From: Ammoniphilus sp. CFH 90114
Lineage (GTDB): Bacteria; Bacillota; Bacilli; Aneurinibacillales; RAOX-1
NCBI RefSeq assembly: GCF_004123195.1
Contig: NZ_SDLI01000005.1
Location: 31,999-95,998 of the forward strand
Direction: 5' to 3'
DNA: 64,000 nt
The position numbers were made by a program, and so were the translations under genes. Numbering within the stretch: the first letter of the stretch is position 1; each line of letters opens with the position of its first letter. Positions 36,455 to 44,718 of the stretch are shown here, in pieces. The notes below the pieces were generated by a model. It did not search any database. It saw only the letters and a program-made list of their open reading frames with translations, and had not been told where the DNA came from.

Positions 36455-36531
36455 AGTGAAGTAACCGATCTTCCTGTTAAGATCGGTTTTTTCATTTGTT
36501 TTATTTTCTGAAATAATTAGAAAATAATGAG

Positions 36532-36560
36532 TTGACAACCTAATTGTGCAAATTTATACT
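36532..36560 (+). promoter_or_regulatory. Sigma-A promoter of the MFS gene
   Basis: TTGACA (36532-36537), 17-bp spacer, TATACT (36555-36560). Confidence 0.75.
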
Positions 36561-36570
36561 AAATACTAGA

Positions 36571-36589
36571 TCGTCAATATTGTTGACGA
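36571..36589 (+). promoter_or_regulatory. Operator site B (GntR-type)
   Basis: Perfect inverted repeat TCGTCAA-tattg-TTGACGA starting 10 bases after the -10 element. It shares the ATTGTTGACRA core with sites C and D. Confidence 0.75.
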
Positions 36590-36656
36590 AATTGTGAACA
36601 TGATCGTCTTCAAAATAACAACCAAACTACCTAGAACAAAGGATCGTGAACAGGGA

Positions 36657-37871
36657 ATGAATGATGCAACGAAACAGCCTTTATGGACACGAGATTTCTT
36701 AAGTATTTGTTTTTGCTGCTTGTTTATTTTCATTACGTATTATGCGTTGGTTGCTACGTTGCCCATGTTTATTGTCGGTGAACTCAACGGCGATAACCAA
36801 CAGATTGGATTGGTTATGGCAGCTTTAGTGACAGCCGCTATCTTTGTGCGGCCTTTTGCGGGAAATTGGCTGGATCAATTTGGAAGAAAAAAGGTATTGT
36901 GGACAGCCTTGTTCTTGTATTTATTAGCCACCATAAGCTATATCGGCATCCAGAGTATCTTATTGCTTATTGCCTTGCGTTTACTCCATGGGTTTACTTT
37001 TGGGGCGGTGACGACTGCGATGGCGACAATCGTGGCTGATCTTACACCCGAACAACGAAAAGGGGAGGGAATCGGCTATTACGCTATGTTCATGAACCTG
37101 GCTATGATTATTGGGCCGTTTATGGGTCTGACTATTGTCGTAAACTATGGTTTTTCGGTCCTGTTTGGGCTTCTTTCCTTCTGTGCTTGTATGGCGCTGC
37201 TATTCGGAAGTTTTGTTCAGATCCCTTTATTTGGTTGCAAAGAACATAAGAAAGAAGAGTATTTCCATTGGAAGAATTTTATTGAACCGAATGCAGTTCC
37301 GATTTCTTTCATTGCCTTGCTTATTTCCTTCGGCTACGGGGGGGTCCTCACGTTCATTCCTGTTTACGCAGAGGAGCTAGGGATTGTTCAAGCCGCAACC
37401 TATTTCTTTCCGATTTACGCCCTCGTTATTGTGCTGTCTCGCCCCTTCACCGGGAGGTTGTTTGACCGTTATAACGAACGAGTAGTTATCTATCCTAGTA
37501 TTATTCTATTTGTTATCGGCCTGATCACTTTGAGCTTCGCTCGCCATTCTTTTCTATTTCTTATAGCTGCTGGTTTGATTGGCTTAGGATTTGGAACCTT
37601 ATTCTCTTGTTTGCAAGTCAGCGCCATTAGGAGATCCTCCGGAGCCCATACAGGAAGGGCAACAGGAACCTATCTTATCTTTTTTGATACTGGAATAGGC
37701 GTTGGATCCTTTATTCTTGGCCATATTGCTGCTTCCATGGGATATCAGCATATGTATCTGATCTCGTCTATCATTGTTGCTACTTCCGTGCTCTTTTATT
37801 ATCGGATCTCCCGGCAAAGGGGAATGCAGAATCGAAAACAAGTGCCATTATCCCAAAACAATATAAGTTGA
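36657..37871 (+). CDS. MFS permease (YwoG-like)
   Basis: Twelve-helix major facilitator of about 400 residues. The loop motif is GNWLDQFGRKKVLW near residue 77 and LTPEQRKGEGIGYYAM near 127. The homologous N-terminal sequence suggests that translation starts at the ATG 36657 or 36660 (MNDATKQPLW); a GTG at 36594 opens the frame but lies on the operator. It probably imports or exports a substrate of the aromatic pathway, since it shares the operator of the catabolic genes. Confidence 0.85.
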   Translation: MNDATKQPLWTRDFLSICFCCLFIFITYYALVATLPMFIVGELNGDNQQIGLVMAALVTAAIFVRPFAGNWLDQFGRKKVLWTALFLYLLATISYIGIQSILLLIALRLLHGFTFGAVTTAMATIVADLTPEQRKGEGIGYYAMFMNLAMIIGPFMGLTIVVNYGFSVLFGLLSFCACMALLFGSFVQIPLFGCKEHKKEEYFHWKNFIEPNAVPISFIALLISFGYGGVLTFIPVYAEELGIVQAATYFFPIYALVIVLSRPFTGRLFDRYNERVVIYPSIILFVIGLITLSFARHSFLFLIAAGLIGLGFGTLFSCLQVSAIRRSSGAHTGRATGTYLIFFDTGIGVGSFILGHIAASMGYQHMYLISSIIVATSVLFYYRISRQRGMQNRKQVPLSQNNIS

Positions 37872-37967
37872 TTTCTGTTTATGCTAAGAGATAGAATACG
37901 TGTTCTTTCTATCTCTCCTGGATACACAGAAGTGTATCTTAATGTTCTATAAAGGAGGGACATCAAC

Positions 37968-38408
37968 ATGGAGGGGTATTATGAGAGGTTAGCATTGTCG
38001 CAAAAATTAGCAATGAAGATGATTGAAGCGGCATGTGAAAAAGCGGAACAAATGAACATCAGAGTCACGGTAGCGGTTTGTGATGATGGAGGGAATTTGA
38101 AGGCTTTCTCCCGAATGGATGGAGCTAAACTATTAGGGACGGAGATTGCCCAGAATAAAGCTTATACGGCCGCTTCCTCCGAAAGAGCAACAGCAGACTG
38201 GTATCCCTTAATTGAGAAGAATCCAGCCTTGCTCCATGGCATTGTCCATACGAATCGCCTTACCATCTTTGGCGGAGGATTGCCTATCAAGATCGAAAAT
38301 AAACACGTTGGGGGAATCGGTGTATCTGGTGGAACAGCAGATGAGGACGTCGCTTGCGCTGAAGCAGCTCTTTCTGTCATGGAGTCCTTGCTGAGGGAGA
38401 TATCGTAA
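37968..38408 (+). CDS. GlcG/HbpS-family heme-binding-like protein
   Basis: A 146-residue protein of the DUF336 family (GlcG/HbpS). Visible: VTVAVCDDGGNLKAFSRMDGAKLLG near 31-55, IAQNKAYTAASSERATADW near 60-78, and a glycine-rich FGGGLPIKIENKHVGGIGVSGGTADEDVACAEAAL. Members sit in many catabolic clusters without a settled role (heme binding, small-molecule binding). AAAGGAGGG precedes the ATG. It may be co-transcribed with the MFS gene 96 bases upstream. Confidence 0.88.
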   Translation: MEGYYERLALSQKLAMKMIEAACEKAEQMNIRVTVAVCDDGGNLKAFSRMDGAKLLGTEIAQNKAYTAASSERATADWYPLIEKNPALLHGIVHTNRLTIFGGGLPIKIENKHVGGIGVSGGTADEDVACAEAALSVMESLLREIS

Positions 38409-38436
38409 AAACTGCATCTCCGAGATGCAGTTTTTA
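38408..38436. terminator. Rho-independent terminator, roughly symmetrical
   Basis: AAAAACTGCATCT-ccg-AGATGCAGTTTTT, a perfect 13-bp stem. Confidence 0.88.
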
Positions 38437-38463
38437 CTGTTAAAGGAACCAATTATAATCAGT

Positions 38464-38524
38464 CAACATTGTTGTATATTTTGATAAAAATATTGTTGAC
38501 AATAACGTTGGAGATTTATACAAT
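38464..38524 (+). promoter_or_regulatory. Operator site C and promoter of the RidA-Rieske-TRAP operon
   Basis: A CAACA-t-TGTTG repeat (38464-38474) and a perfect TATTGT-tg-ACAATA repeat (38491-38504). The second overlaps the -35 TTGACA (38496-38501) of a promoter with TACAAT at 38519-38524 (17-bp spacer), so a repressor would block RNA polymerase. Confidence 0.75.
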
Positions 38525-38583
38525 ATAAGTAGTTAATATATGGGAGGGAAACATCACATCTAAGTCCATGAAAGCGGAAACAG

Positions 38584-38604
38584 GGATTTAAATAACTGAA
38601 AATT
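38584..38604 (+). promoter_or_regulatory. Conserved upstream motif, copy 1
   Basis: GGATTTAAATAACTGAAAAT recurs, with one deletion and one change, at 44647-44666 before the ring-cleavage operon. It is located in the leader of the RidA-Rieske operon. Function unknown; possibly a second regulator site. Confidence 0.45.
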
Positions 38605-38656
38605 CTTTATAGATATAAGTGTTTAATTAATCTAGTAATAATGGAGGGGTCATTAC

Positions 38657-39058
38657 GTGAATCGACGGAAAAGCATTGAAGTAGACGGATTGAATCATCA
38701 TGGAAAGCTTCCTGTACCTCTTGGAGCCAAGGTAGACCGATTTTTATTTTCCTCTGCTATAGCGGGGGTGGATTCAGAAACCGGAAAAATTCCAGAGGAT
38801 CCTGCAACTCAAGTGAAACTAGTCTTCCAAAATGTTCACAGATTTATGGAGGCTGCTGGCGGGACAACAGAGGATATTGGAAGAGTAGCGTTGTACCTTC
38901 AGGATGAACAACTGCGAGATTTGGTCAATGAAGAATGGGTGAAGATGTTTCCAGATCCACACAGCCGTCCTGCACGACACGCCACTGTGAAGGAACTCCG
39001 AGCTGGAGCACTGGTGCAGTTAGAGATTACAGCGGTGTTGCGCGAGGAATCAGAATAG
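38657..39058 (+). CDS. RidA-family (YjgF/YER057c) protein
   Basis: A 133-residue protein of the RidA superfamily, trimeric enamine/imine deaminases or related hydrolases. RFLFSSAIAGVDSETGKIPEDPATQVKLVFQNV and the C-terminal SRPARHATVKELRAGALVQLEITAVL contain the usual Arg (R109-ish) and Glu positions. It is the first gene of the operon that continues with the Rieske oxygenase. Some catabolic RidA proteins act on pathway intermediates such as aminomuconate; no nitrogen step is otherwise seen here. GGAGGGGTC precedes the GTG start. Confidence 0.85.
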   Translation: MNRRKSIEVDGLNHHGKLPVPLGAKVDRFLFSSAIAGVDSETGKIPEDPATQVKLVFQNVHRFMEAAGGTTEDIGRVALYLQDEQLRDLVNEEWVKMFPDPHSRPARHATVKELRAGALVQLEITAVLREESE

Positions 39059-39089
39059 TTTTTGAGATAAGAATGAGGGGGAGGAAAAC

Positions 39090-40448
39090 ATGGCGGGAAG
39101 GCACAATGTAAGAAATGGTATTGATAAGGAATTGCTTGCGGAGATTAAACAAAAGTTGGAGCAGGGCTTGTTTCCACAATGGATGGTCACGGATCCGGAT
39201 ATTTATGATTTAGAAGTAGATAAGATCTTTGGCCGCACCTGGCAGTACTTAGGACATGAATCTGAGCTTAAGGAAGCTGGTGATTACGTAACTAGATGGC
39301 TGATGGACGATCCTGTTCTGCTCGTAAAAAACAAAAAAGGAGAAATTAATGTTTTCCTTAACTCCTGTTCTCACCGAGGAACTCATTTGTGTACAGCAGA
39401 TGTAGGAAATCGAAAAACATTTACTTGTCCTTTTCACGGGTGGAGCTTCAATACAGATGGGGAGCTGATAGGAGTTGTTGCAGGGGACAAGGTCTTTGGA
39501 GAGAGATTGAATAAGCAAGACTGGAACCTACATAAAATCCCACGAGTAGATACATACAGGGGAATGATATTCGGAAATTTAGATCCCAATGCTATGCCGT
39601 TGGAAGACTACCTTGGAGATCTAAAGTGGTATATTGACCTGTTTCTAGCCCGCAGTGATGGAGGGATGGAAGTAATAGGAGCGCCGCAGCGCTGGGTGGT
39701 CAATACGAACTGGAAGATGTCAACCGAGAATTTTGGTGGAGATCCTTATCATGTAGCCACCACGCACAAATCCACAGTAGAACTTGGCATCAGCCCGAAG
39801 GACCCATTTTATGCCAGCTATGGTCATCAGGTGAAACTGAATCATGGGCATTGCGTCAATGTCAGTACAACGGGTCCAGGTTTTAGCGTACCTTCCTATC
39901 AAGGATTGCCGGAAGAAATGTGGCCCATGTTTGAACGGAATTTAAGCAAAGAACAGCTGGAGGTTTATAAGCAGACGGTTGTAATCGTAGGTACATGCTT
40001 TCCTAATTTATCATTCCATTGTCCGGTTCATGGGAATGAAGGGCATTTGCATAACTATCTAACGTTGCGCATATGGCGTCCGATTGGACCAGATAAGATT
40101 GAAATATGGGCTTGGTTCCTGATTGATAAGGCGGCACCTGAAGAGTATAAAATGCAATCCTATAAAGGGTATGTGGCTTCCTTTGGGCCATCCGGTACAT
40201 TAGAGGCCGATGATACTGAAATTTGGACTCGTGTGGCGAAAGCTAGTAAAGGAAAAATGGCTCGCAATCGGGAGATGAAATACAATAATGTCCTCAATTA
40301 TATGATGGGGATGGATAAGATCGAACCGGATGAATCCTGGCCGGGACCTGGCATAGCCTATCCTACTTGTTTTGTGGATTATGCACTAAGAGGGATGCAT
40401 GAGTATTGGCTCGAATTGTTGACCAAAGAATATGAGGATGAACAGTAA
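39090..40448 (+). CDS. Aromatic ring-hydroxylating oxygenase, Rieske alpha subunit
   Basis: Catalytic subunit of a Rieske non-heme iron oxygenase, 452 residues. The Rieske [2Fe-2S] motif is CSHRGTHLC...FTCPFHGW near residues 92-120. The mononuclear Fe site has ENFGGDPYHVATTH near 211-224 (bridging Asp/Glu and two His) and a later Asp in ADDTEIWTRV near 371. The size and the adjacent beta subunit fit an (alpha-beta)n dioxygenase. The aromatic substrate is unknown; by context a benzoate/methoxybenzoate-type acid or a derivative. No reductase or ferredoxin gene is in the window. Confidence 0.92.
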   Translation: MAGRHNVRNGIDKELLAEIKQKLEQGLFPQWMVTDPDIYDLEVDKIFGRTWQYLGHESELKEAGDYVTRWLMDDPVLLVKNKKGEINVFLNSCSHRGTHLCTADVGNRKTFTCPFHGWSFNTDGELIGVVAGDKVFGERLNKQDWNLHKIPRVDTYRGMIFGNLDPNAMPLEDYLGDLKWYIDLFLARSDGGMEVIGAPQRWVVNTNWKMSTENFGGDPYHVATTHKSTVELGISPKDPFYASYGHQVKLNHGHCVNVSTTGPGFSVPSYQGLPEEMWPMFERNLSKEQLEVYKQTVVIVGTCFPNLSFHCPVHGNEGHLHNYLTLRIWRPIGPDKIEIWAWFLIDKAAPEEYKMQSYKGYVASFGPSGTLEADDTEIWTRVAKASKGKMARNREMKYNNVLNYMMGMDKIEPDESWPGPGIAYPTCFVDYALRGMHEYWLELLTKEYEDEQ

Positions 40449-40491
40449 ATTGTAAGCCTTTTATTTTTCAGGGAGAGTTGGGGGAGAAAGG

Positions 40492-40992
40492 ATGAACAGT
40501 GAAATATATTACGAGATTACAAGGTTTCTTACTCGTGAAGCGCGATTGCTAGATGATAGAAAATTTGAGGAGTGGCTGGCGTTGTTTGCTGATGATATCG
40601 TTTATCGTATGCCTGTACGGGTAACAAGAGAATCAAAGGATCGCACGGGCAAGGATAATGCCATGACGTACTTTGAAGAGAGCAAGATATCCTTGACTAC
40701 ACGGGTGAAAAGATTGCGGACCAGTTCGGCTTGGGCCGAGGACCCGCCGTTGCACACACGCCATTTTGTATCCAATATTGATGTGGAGGATTGTGAGCAT
40801 CCTGATGAGTACAAAGTTGTAAGCTATTTCCTGACGAAACGGAGCAGAGGGGTAGACCATGAAGCAGAACAGATTTTTGGTGAACGTCACGATGTGCTCA
40901 GAAGGGTGAATGGAGAGTGGAAGATCCATTCTAGAACCATTTATCCTGATCAATCCGTATTGACGGTCATGAACCTTAGCATGTTTTTGTAA
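40492..40992 (+). CDS. Aromatic ring-hydroxylating oxygenase, beta subunit
   Basis: A 166-residue structural subunit with the SnoaL/cystatin-like fold of ring-hydroxylating dioxygenase beta chains. YEITRFLTREARLLDDRKFEEWLALFADDIVYRMPVRV at the N-terminus, TRHFVSNI in the middle and ERHDVLRRVNGEWKIHSRTIYPDQ at the C-terminus are characteristic. It follows the alpha gene by 43 bases in the same operon. GGGAGAAAGG precedes the ATG. Confidence 0.92.
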   Translation: MNSEIYYEITRFLTREARLLDDRKFEEWLALFADDIVYRMPVRVTRESKDRTGKDNAMTYFEESKISLTTRVKRLRTSSAWAEDPPLHTRHFVSNIDVEDCEHPDEYKVVSYFLTKRSRGVDHEAEQIFGERHDVLRRVNGEWKIHSRTIYPDQSVLTVMNLSMFL

Positions 40993-41020
40993 AAAAATGA
41001 TAAATGGGAGGATTGAAAAA

Positions 41021-42055
41021 ATGAAAAAGTTGAAGTCGCAATTCTTGCTCCTATTCACAAGTCTGGCTCTAGTACTATCCGGTTGTGGACAATCATCCAC
41101 TTCGAATTCGAGCGCTACAACACCAGGGGAAACAGAAACACGAACATTCAAAGTTGCACATAGTGGCGGAGACTCACATGTTCACGGGAAAGCCATGGTC
41201 GTTTTTAAAGAGGAAGTCGAGAAACGTTCGAATGGCCGAATCAAGATTGAAACTTATCCGGAGTCTTCGTTAGGTACGGATGGGGAGGTCATGCGACAGC
41301 TGAAGTCCGGCTCTTTAGACATGGGGATTATCATTTCAGGAGAATTGGCTAATCACTCTCCTAGCTTTAATGCTTGGTTTATGCCTTTCTTGTTCGAGAA
41401 TGCTTCACAAGCCTACGAAATGGGGAATACAGACGAAGCTAAGGCATTGTTCGATACCCTAGGGGATGCAGGGGTAAGGTCCATGGGATATTTAGTCATT
41501 GAAATGCGAGATATCTTATCCAAGGACGCTGTCATTACGGATATCAACCAGTTGAATGGTGTCAATGTACGTGTTACGCCAAGCCCTGCCATCGTTGATT
41601 TCTGGAAATCGTTTGGAGCCAATCCTACTCCCGTTGATTTTTCAGAAGTGTTCAGCGCTTTCCAAACTGGGGTAGTGAACGCATTGGATTCCGGACCTAC
41701 AAGTGTTGTAAACAGTAAGTTCCACGAAGTCGGGAAGTATTACACAGAGACGCAACATTACGCATTTACTTCAGCCGGCTTAGTTAGTGAACAGGTTTGG
41801 AGTCAGCTATCTGCTGAAGACCAACAAATCATCCAGGAATCTTTTGAAGCGGCGAGAAAAAACAATATTGACACGTACAATGAAATCGCAGAGCAGAGTG
41901 TTAAGACAATGCAGGATCAAGGCGTAACGATCGGTAAATTGGAAAGAAACGCAGAATTTGATGCGACGCTGAATCAATTCTTGGATAAATATGCTCAAAG
42001 CGATGAAAAGATCAAAGTTTTTGTTGAGAAAGCGAAAGAAATATCTGGGAAATAG
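41021..42055 (+). CDS. dctP: TRAP transporter substrate-binding lipoprotein DctP
   Basis: Extracytoplasmic receptor of a TRAP carrier. The lipobox LSGC lies near residue 23 after a basic, hydrophobic leader. The family pattern IKIETYPESSLGTDGEVMRQLKSGSLDMGI is near 76-105, the carboxylate-binding Arg of DctP proteins is in VNVRVTPSP near 183, and DALDSGPTSVV follows. The start at 41021 has GGGAGG upstream. It lies in the Rieske operon, so the ligand is probably the aromatic acid substrate (inference). Confidence 0.92.
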   Translation: MKKLKSQFLLLFTSLALVLSGCGQSSTSNSSATTPGETETRTFKVAHSGGDSHVHGKAMVVFKEEVEKRSNGRIKIETYPESSLGTDGEVMRQLKSGSLDMGIIISGELANHSPSFNAWFMPFLFENASQAYEMGNTDEAKALFDTLGDAGVRSMGYLVIEMRDILSKDAVITDINQLNGVNVRVTPSPAIVDFWKSFGANPTPVDFSEVFSAFQTGVVNALDSGPTSVVNSKFHEVGKYYTETQHYAFTSAGLVSEQVWSQLSAEDQQIIQESFEAARKNNIDTYNEIAEQSVKTMQDQGVTIGKLERNAEFDATLNQFLDKYAQSDEKIKVFVEKAKEISGK

Positions 42056-42090
42056 CCTTACCACCTTAGCCAACGAAAGGGGTTAGCGTT

Positions 42091-42642
42091 GTGCATTTCT
42101 TTGAGGCCGCGATTTCAAAAATCAGTCATTGTTTTGAACGCGTTATCATTCTATTTATACAGTTCAGTGTCGGGGCTCTAATCCTCGACCTGAACATTGC
42201 TGTATTATTCAGATATGTGTTAAAAAGCCCAATTGTAGGAACGCAGGAAATTGCTCTGGTGCTGTTGGCGTGGATTACGTTTTTGGGAGCAAGTCTGAGT
42301 GTGAAGAATCATTCTATGGTCGCTGTAACCTTTTTCTTTGACAAATTTGGAAAGTTTAAGAGATATGTTCAAATTTTGATACAGCTTCTCATCTTTGCTT
42401 TTTCTGCCAGCTTTTTCTTTTACAGTTATCTCTGGATCACCTCTCCAAGTGTGCTGCAAATAAAATTGCCGGCACTGCAAATACAGGCTTGGATTACGTA
42501 CTCCATTGTTCCATTATCTATGTTGATTACTATGATATTTAATGTCGATAACATTCTGAAACTGATAACGACCCGAAGACACAACACCGAAGAACAAGAT
42601 TTAAATAGAATAACTAAAAATCAAGAAGCGGAGATGTTATAG
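42091..42642 (+). CDS. dctQ: TRAP transporter small membrane subunit DctQ
   Basis: A 183-residue protein with four hydrophobic helices. LDLNIAVLFRYVLKSPIVGTQEIALVLLAWITFLGASLSVKNHSMVAV has the pattern (R-Y, E near helix 2, LG.......H) of DctQ subunits. The GTG start follows AAAGGGG. It abuts dctM directly (stop codon adjacent to ATG), as usual for QM pairs. Confidence 0.9.
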   Translation: MHFFEAAISKISHCFERVIILFIQFSVGALILDLNIAVLFRYVLKSPIVGTQEIALVLLAWITFLGASLSVKNHSMVAVTFFFDKFGKFKRYVQILIQLLIFAFSASFFFYSYLWITSPSVLQIKLPALQIQAWITYSIVPLSMLITMIFNVDNILKLITTRRHNTEEQDLNRITKNQEAEML

Positions 42643-43914
42643 ATGGTAGCGGTGGTTGCTTCATTTTTTGGATTAATCGTCTTAGGCGCACCTATTGCGT
42701 ATGTTCTCGGGATCAGTTCCGTCGTCTATATCATTTCTAGTAATATTGGACTATTTGAATCAGCACCGATGCGGATATTTCAAGGGGTGCAAAATTTTGG
42801 ACTGATGGCCATTCCCTTATTTGTCTTTGTGGGAGAGCTCATGAATTCAGGCGGGATTTCTAAACGGCTCGTAGGTTTCACCAACGTGATTTTAGGTCAT
42901 TTCAGAGGCGGTCTCAGCTATGTCAATGTTGCGACAAACATGTTTTTAGCCTCTATCTTAGGGTCGGCTAACGCCCAGACAGCCATGATGAGCAGAGTGA
43001 TGGTACCCGAAATGGAGAAACAGGGATATAGCAGGGAATTCAGTTCTGCTCTAACCGTATCTTCGTCCTTGCTTGGACCCATTATTCCGCCAAGTCTCGT
43101 ATTCATTATTTATGGTGTTATCTCTGAAACTTCGATAACCAGTATGTTCTTGGCTGGAATCATCCCTGGTCTATTGTTAACGATCAGTTTCATGGTTCTG
43201 ATTTACTTTATAGCAATTAGAGAAAACTTTCCGAAATCAGAACGAGCACCTATGAAAGAGGTTTTTAAAGCGTTTTTAGAAGTTCTTCCTGCTTTACTTA
43301 TTCCGTTAATCATTCTTGTCGGTATTCTTTCGGGGGTATTTACAGCAACTGAGTCGGCTGCGGTGGCTTCTTTTGTAGCTTTTATTGTGGGACTGTTCTT
43401 TTATCGAGAATTAAAACTGAAAGATTTGCCTAAGATCTTTATTGATACTGCCATGAATTCTGCAATCGTCATGTTTATTGTAGCGATGGCAAGCCTATTA
43501 AGCTGGATTTTGGCCTTTGAACGTGTGCCGAATGCTATAGGTGATCTTCTCATATCAATCTCAGAAAGTCCCATTGTATTTCTACTGGTACTCAATATTC
43601 TCTTATTAATAGTAGGAATGTTTATGGATGGGATAGCCGCGATGATCATTTTGGTTCCTATTTTATTGCCGGTCTCCTTAAACTTCGGTATCGATCCCAT
43701 ACACTTAGGGATTATTATCTGCATTAATCTGACCATCGGCTTGATCACGCCGCCAGTCGGAACCGCGCTGTTCATCGCTTCTTCCATTGGCAAGGTGAGA
43801 ATAGAGGCGTTGTCAAAATCATTGCTGCCTTTTATAGTTGTAGCCTATGTTGTGCTGTTAATTATCACCTATATCCCAAGCATCACATTGTCTATTCCCA
43901 AGTTGTTTAGTTAG
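42643..43914 (+). CDS. dctM: TRAP transporter large permease DctM
   Basis: A 423-residue permease with about 12 helices that couples uptake to an ion gradient. Visible: FGLMAIPLFVFVGELMNSGGIS near 49-70, ASILGSANAQTAMMSRVMVPEM near 103-124, LLGPIIPPSLVFIIYG near 143 and the C-terminal NLTIGLITPPVGTALFIASS near 364. It is the last gene of the RidA-Rieske-TRAP transcript. Confidence 0.93.
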   Translation: MVAVVASFFGLIVLGAPIAYVLGISSVVYIISSNIGLFESAPMRIFQGVQNFGLMAIPLFVFVGELMNSGGISKRLVGFTNVILGHFRGGLSYVNVATNMFLASILGSANAQTAMMSRVMVPEMEKQGYSREFSSALTVSSSLLGPIIPPSLVFIIYGVISETSITSMFLAGIIPGLLLTISFMVLIYFIAIRENFPKSERAPMKEVFKAFLEVLPALLIPLIILVGILSGVFTATESAAVASFVAFIVGLFFYRELKLKDLPKIFIDTAMNSAIVMFIVAMASLLSWILAFERVPNAIGDLLISISESPIVFLLVLNILLLIVGMFMDGIAAMIILVPILLPVSLNFGIDPIHLGIIICINLTIGLITPPVGTALFIASSIGKVRIEALSKSLLPFIVVAYVVLLIITYIPSITLSIPKLFS

Positions 43915-43930
43915 AAGAAATATTGTCGTT

Positions 43931-43966
43931 AATATTGTTGACAATATTGTTTGCTATATGTAGACT
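43931..43966 (+). promoter_or_regulatory. Operator site D and promoter of gntR-1
   Basis: Perfect 8-bp inverted repeat AATATTGT-tg-ACAATATT (43931-43948). The TTGACA inside it (43938-43943) with TAGACT at 43961-43966 (17-bp spacer) is a possible promoter. A half site (TTGTCGTTAATATTG) precedes at 43923-43937. This suggests autoregulation by the GntR protein encoded next. Confidence 0.72.
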
Positions 43967-43992
43967 AAGAAATAGATGGGAGGTGAAGGTTT

Positions 43993-44637
43993 ATGCTAAA
44001 TCAAACGCTTTTGATAAATGAAGAAGAATGCTACCGCCGATTAAAAGAGGATATCTGTCGTGGAGTTCTTATGCCGAACCAACACCTTGTTGAATTAGAT
44101 TTATCAAAATCCTACGGAGCAGGTCGAGCAACAATACGAACGGCATTGGCGAGGCTAGAACAAGAGGGGTTAGTGGAGCGCGAGCGTTATCGTGGAGCAC
44201 GAGTTCGTCTCGTAACAGAAGAGGAAGCCATTGAGATCCTTGAAGTTCGCGCGGCTTTAGAAAGTCTGGCTGCTCGCCGAGCAGCAGAGAGGGCAACTGA
44301 TGAAGATTTCATGGTTCTTCAGGATATCATAGAAAGGATGAAGCAATGCTTTGACTCCAACAAAATGCTTGAGTATTCCGATTGCAACACCGAGCTCCAT
44401 CGTACGTTGATAGATATAGCAGGAAATTCAGTCGCAGAAAAGGTATTAGATACCCTTAACTCACAAAATGTTAGATTTCAGTTCAGAGGTATGGTTCAGA
44501 GGGGGCGAACTGACCAGTCCTTCGAAGATCATAAGGAAATTGTGGAAGCGGTTATTCGACGGGACCCGGATGCGGCCGAACTTGCTATGCAAAAGCATCT
44601 TGGGCGAATTTTAAAAGGACTGCGAGATTTAAAATAA
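43993..44637 (+). CDS. GntR-family (FCD subfamily) regulator 1
   Basis: A 214-residue regulator. The N-terminal wHTH (residues 10-75) has LDLSKSYGAGRATIRTALARLEQEGLVERERYRGARV. The C-terminal FCD helical domain (85-210) has LEVRAALESLAARRAAE, the metal-ligand pattern D..LH..L (CNTELHRTLIDIAGN) and EDHKEIVEAVIRRDPDAAELAMQKHL. Such proteins bind carboxylate or aromatic effectors. With a palindrome over its own promoter it is the best candidate for binding sites A-D. Confidence 0.9.
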   Translation: MLNQTLLINEEECYRRLKEDICRGVLMPNQHLVELDLSKSYGAGRATIRTALARLEQEGLVERERYRGARVRLVTEEEAIEILEVRAALESLAARRAAERATDEDFMVLQDIIERMKQCFDSNKMLEYSDCNTELHRTLIDIAGNSVAEKVLDTLNSQNVRFQFRGMVQRGRTDQSFEDHKEIVEAVIRRDPDAAELAMQKHLGRILKGLRDLK

Positions 44638-44646
44638 GTTTTTTTA

Positions 44647-44666
44647 GGATTAAATAACTGAATATT
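44647..44666 (+). promoter_or_regulatory. Conserved upstream motif, copy 2
   Basis: GGATTAAATAACTGAATATT, nearly the same as 38584-38604, 53 bases before the ring-cleavage dioxygenase gene. Confidence 0.45.
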
Positions 44667-44718
44667 TATATTTGATTTATAATAACCTATCTTTTTACAA
44701 ATAAGGAGGAAGTGTAAG

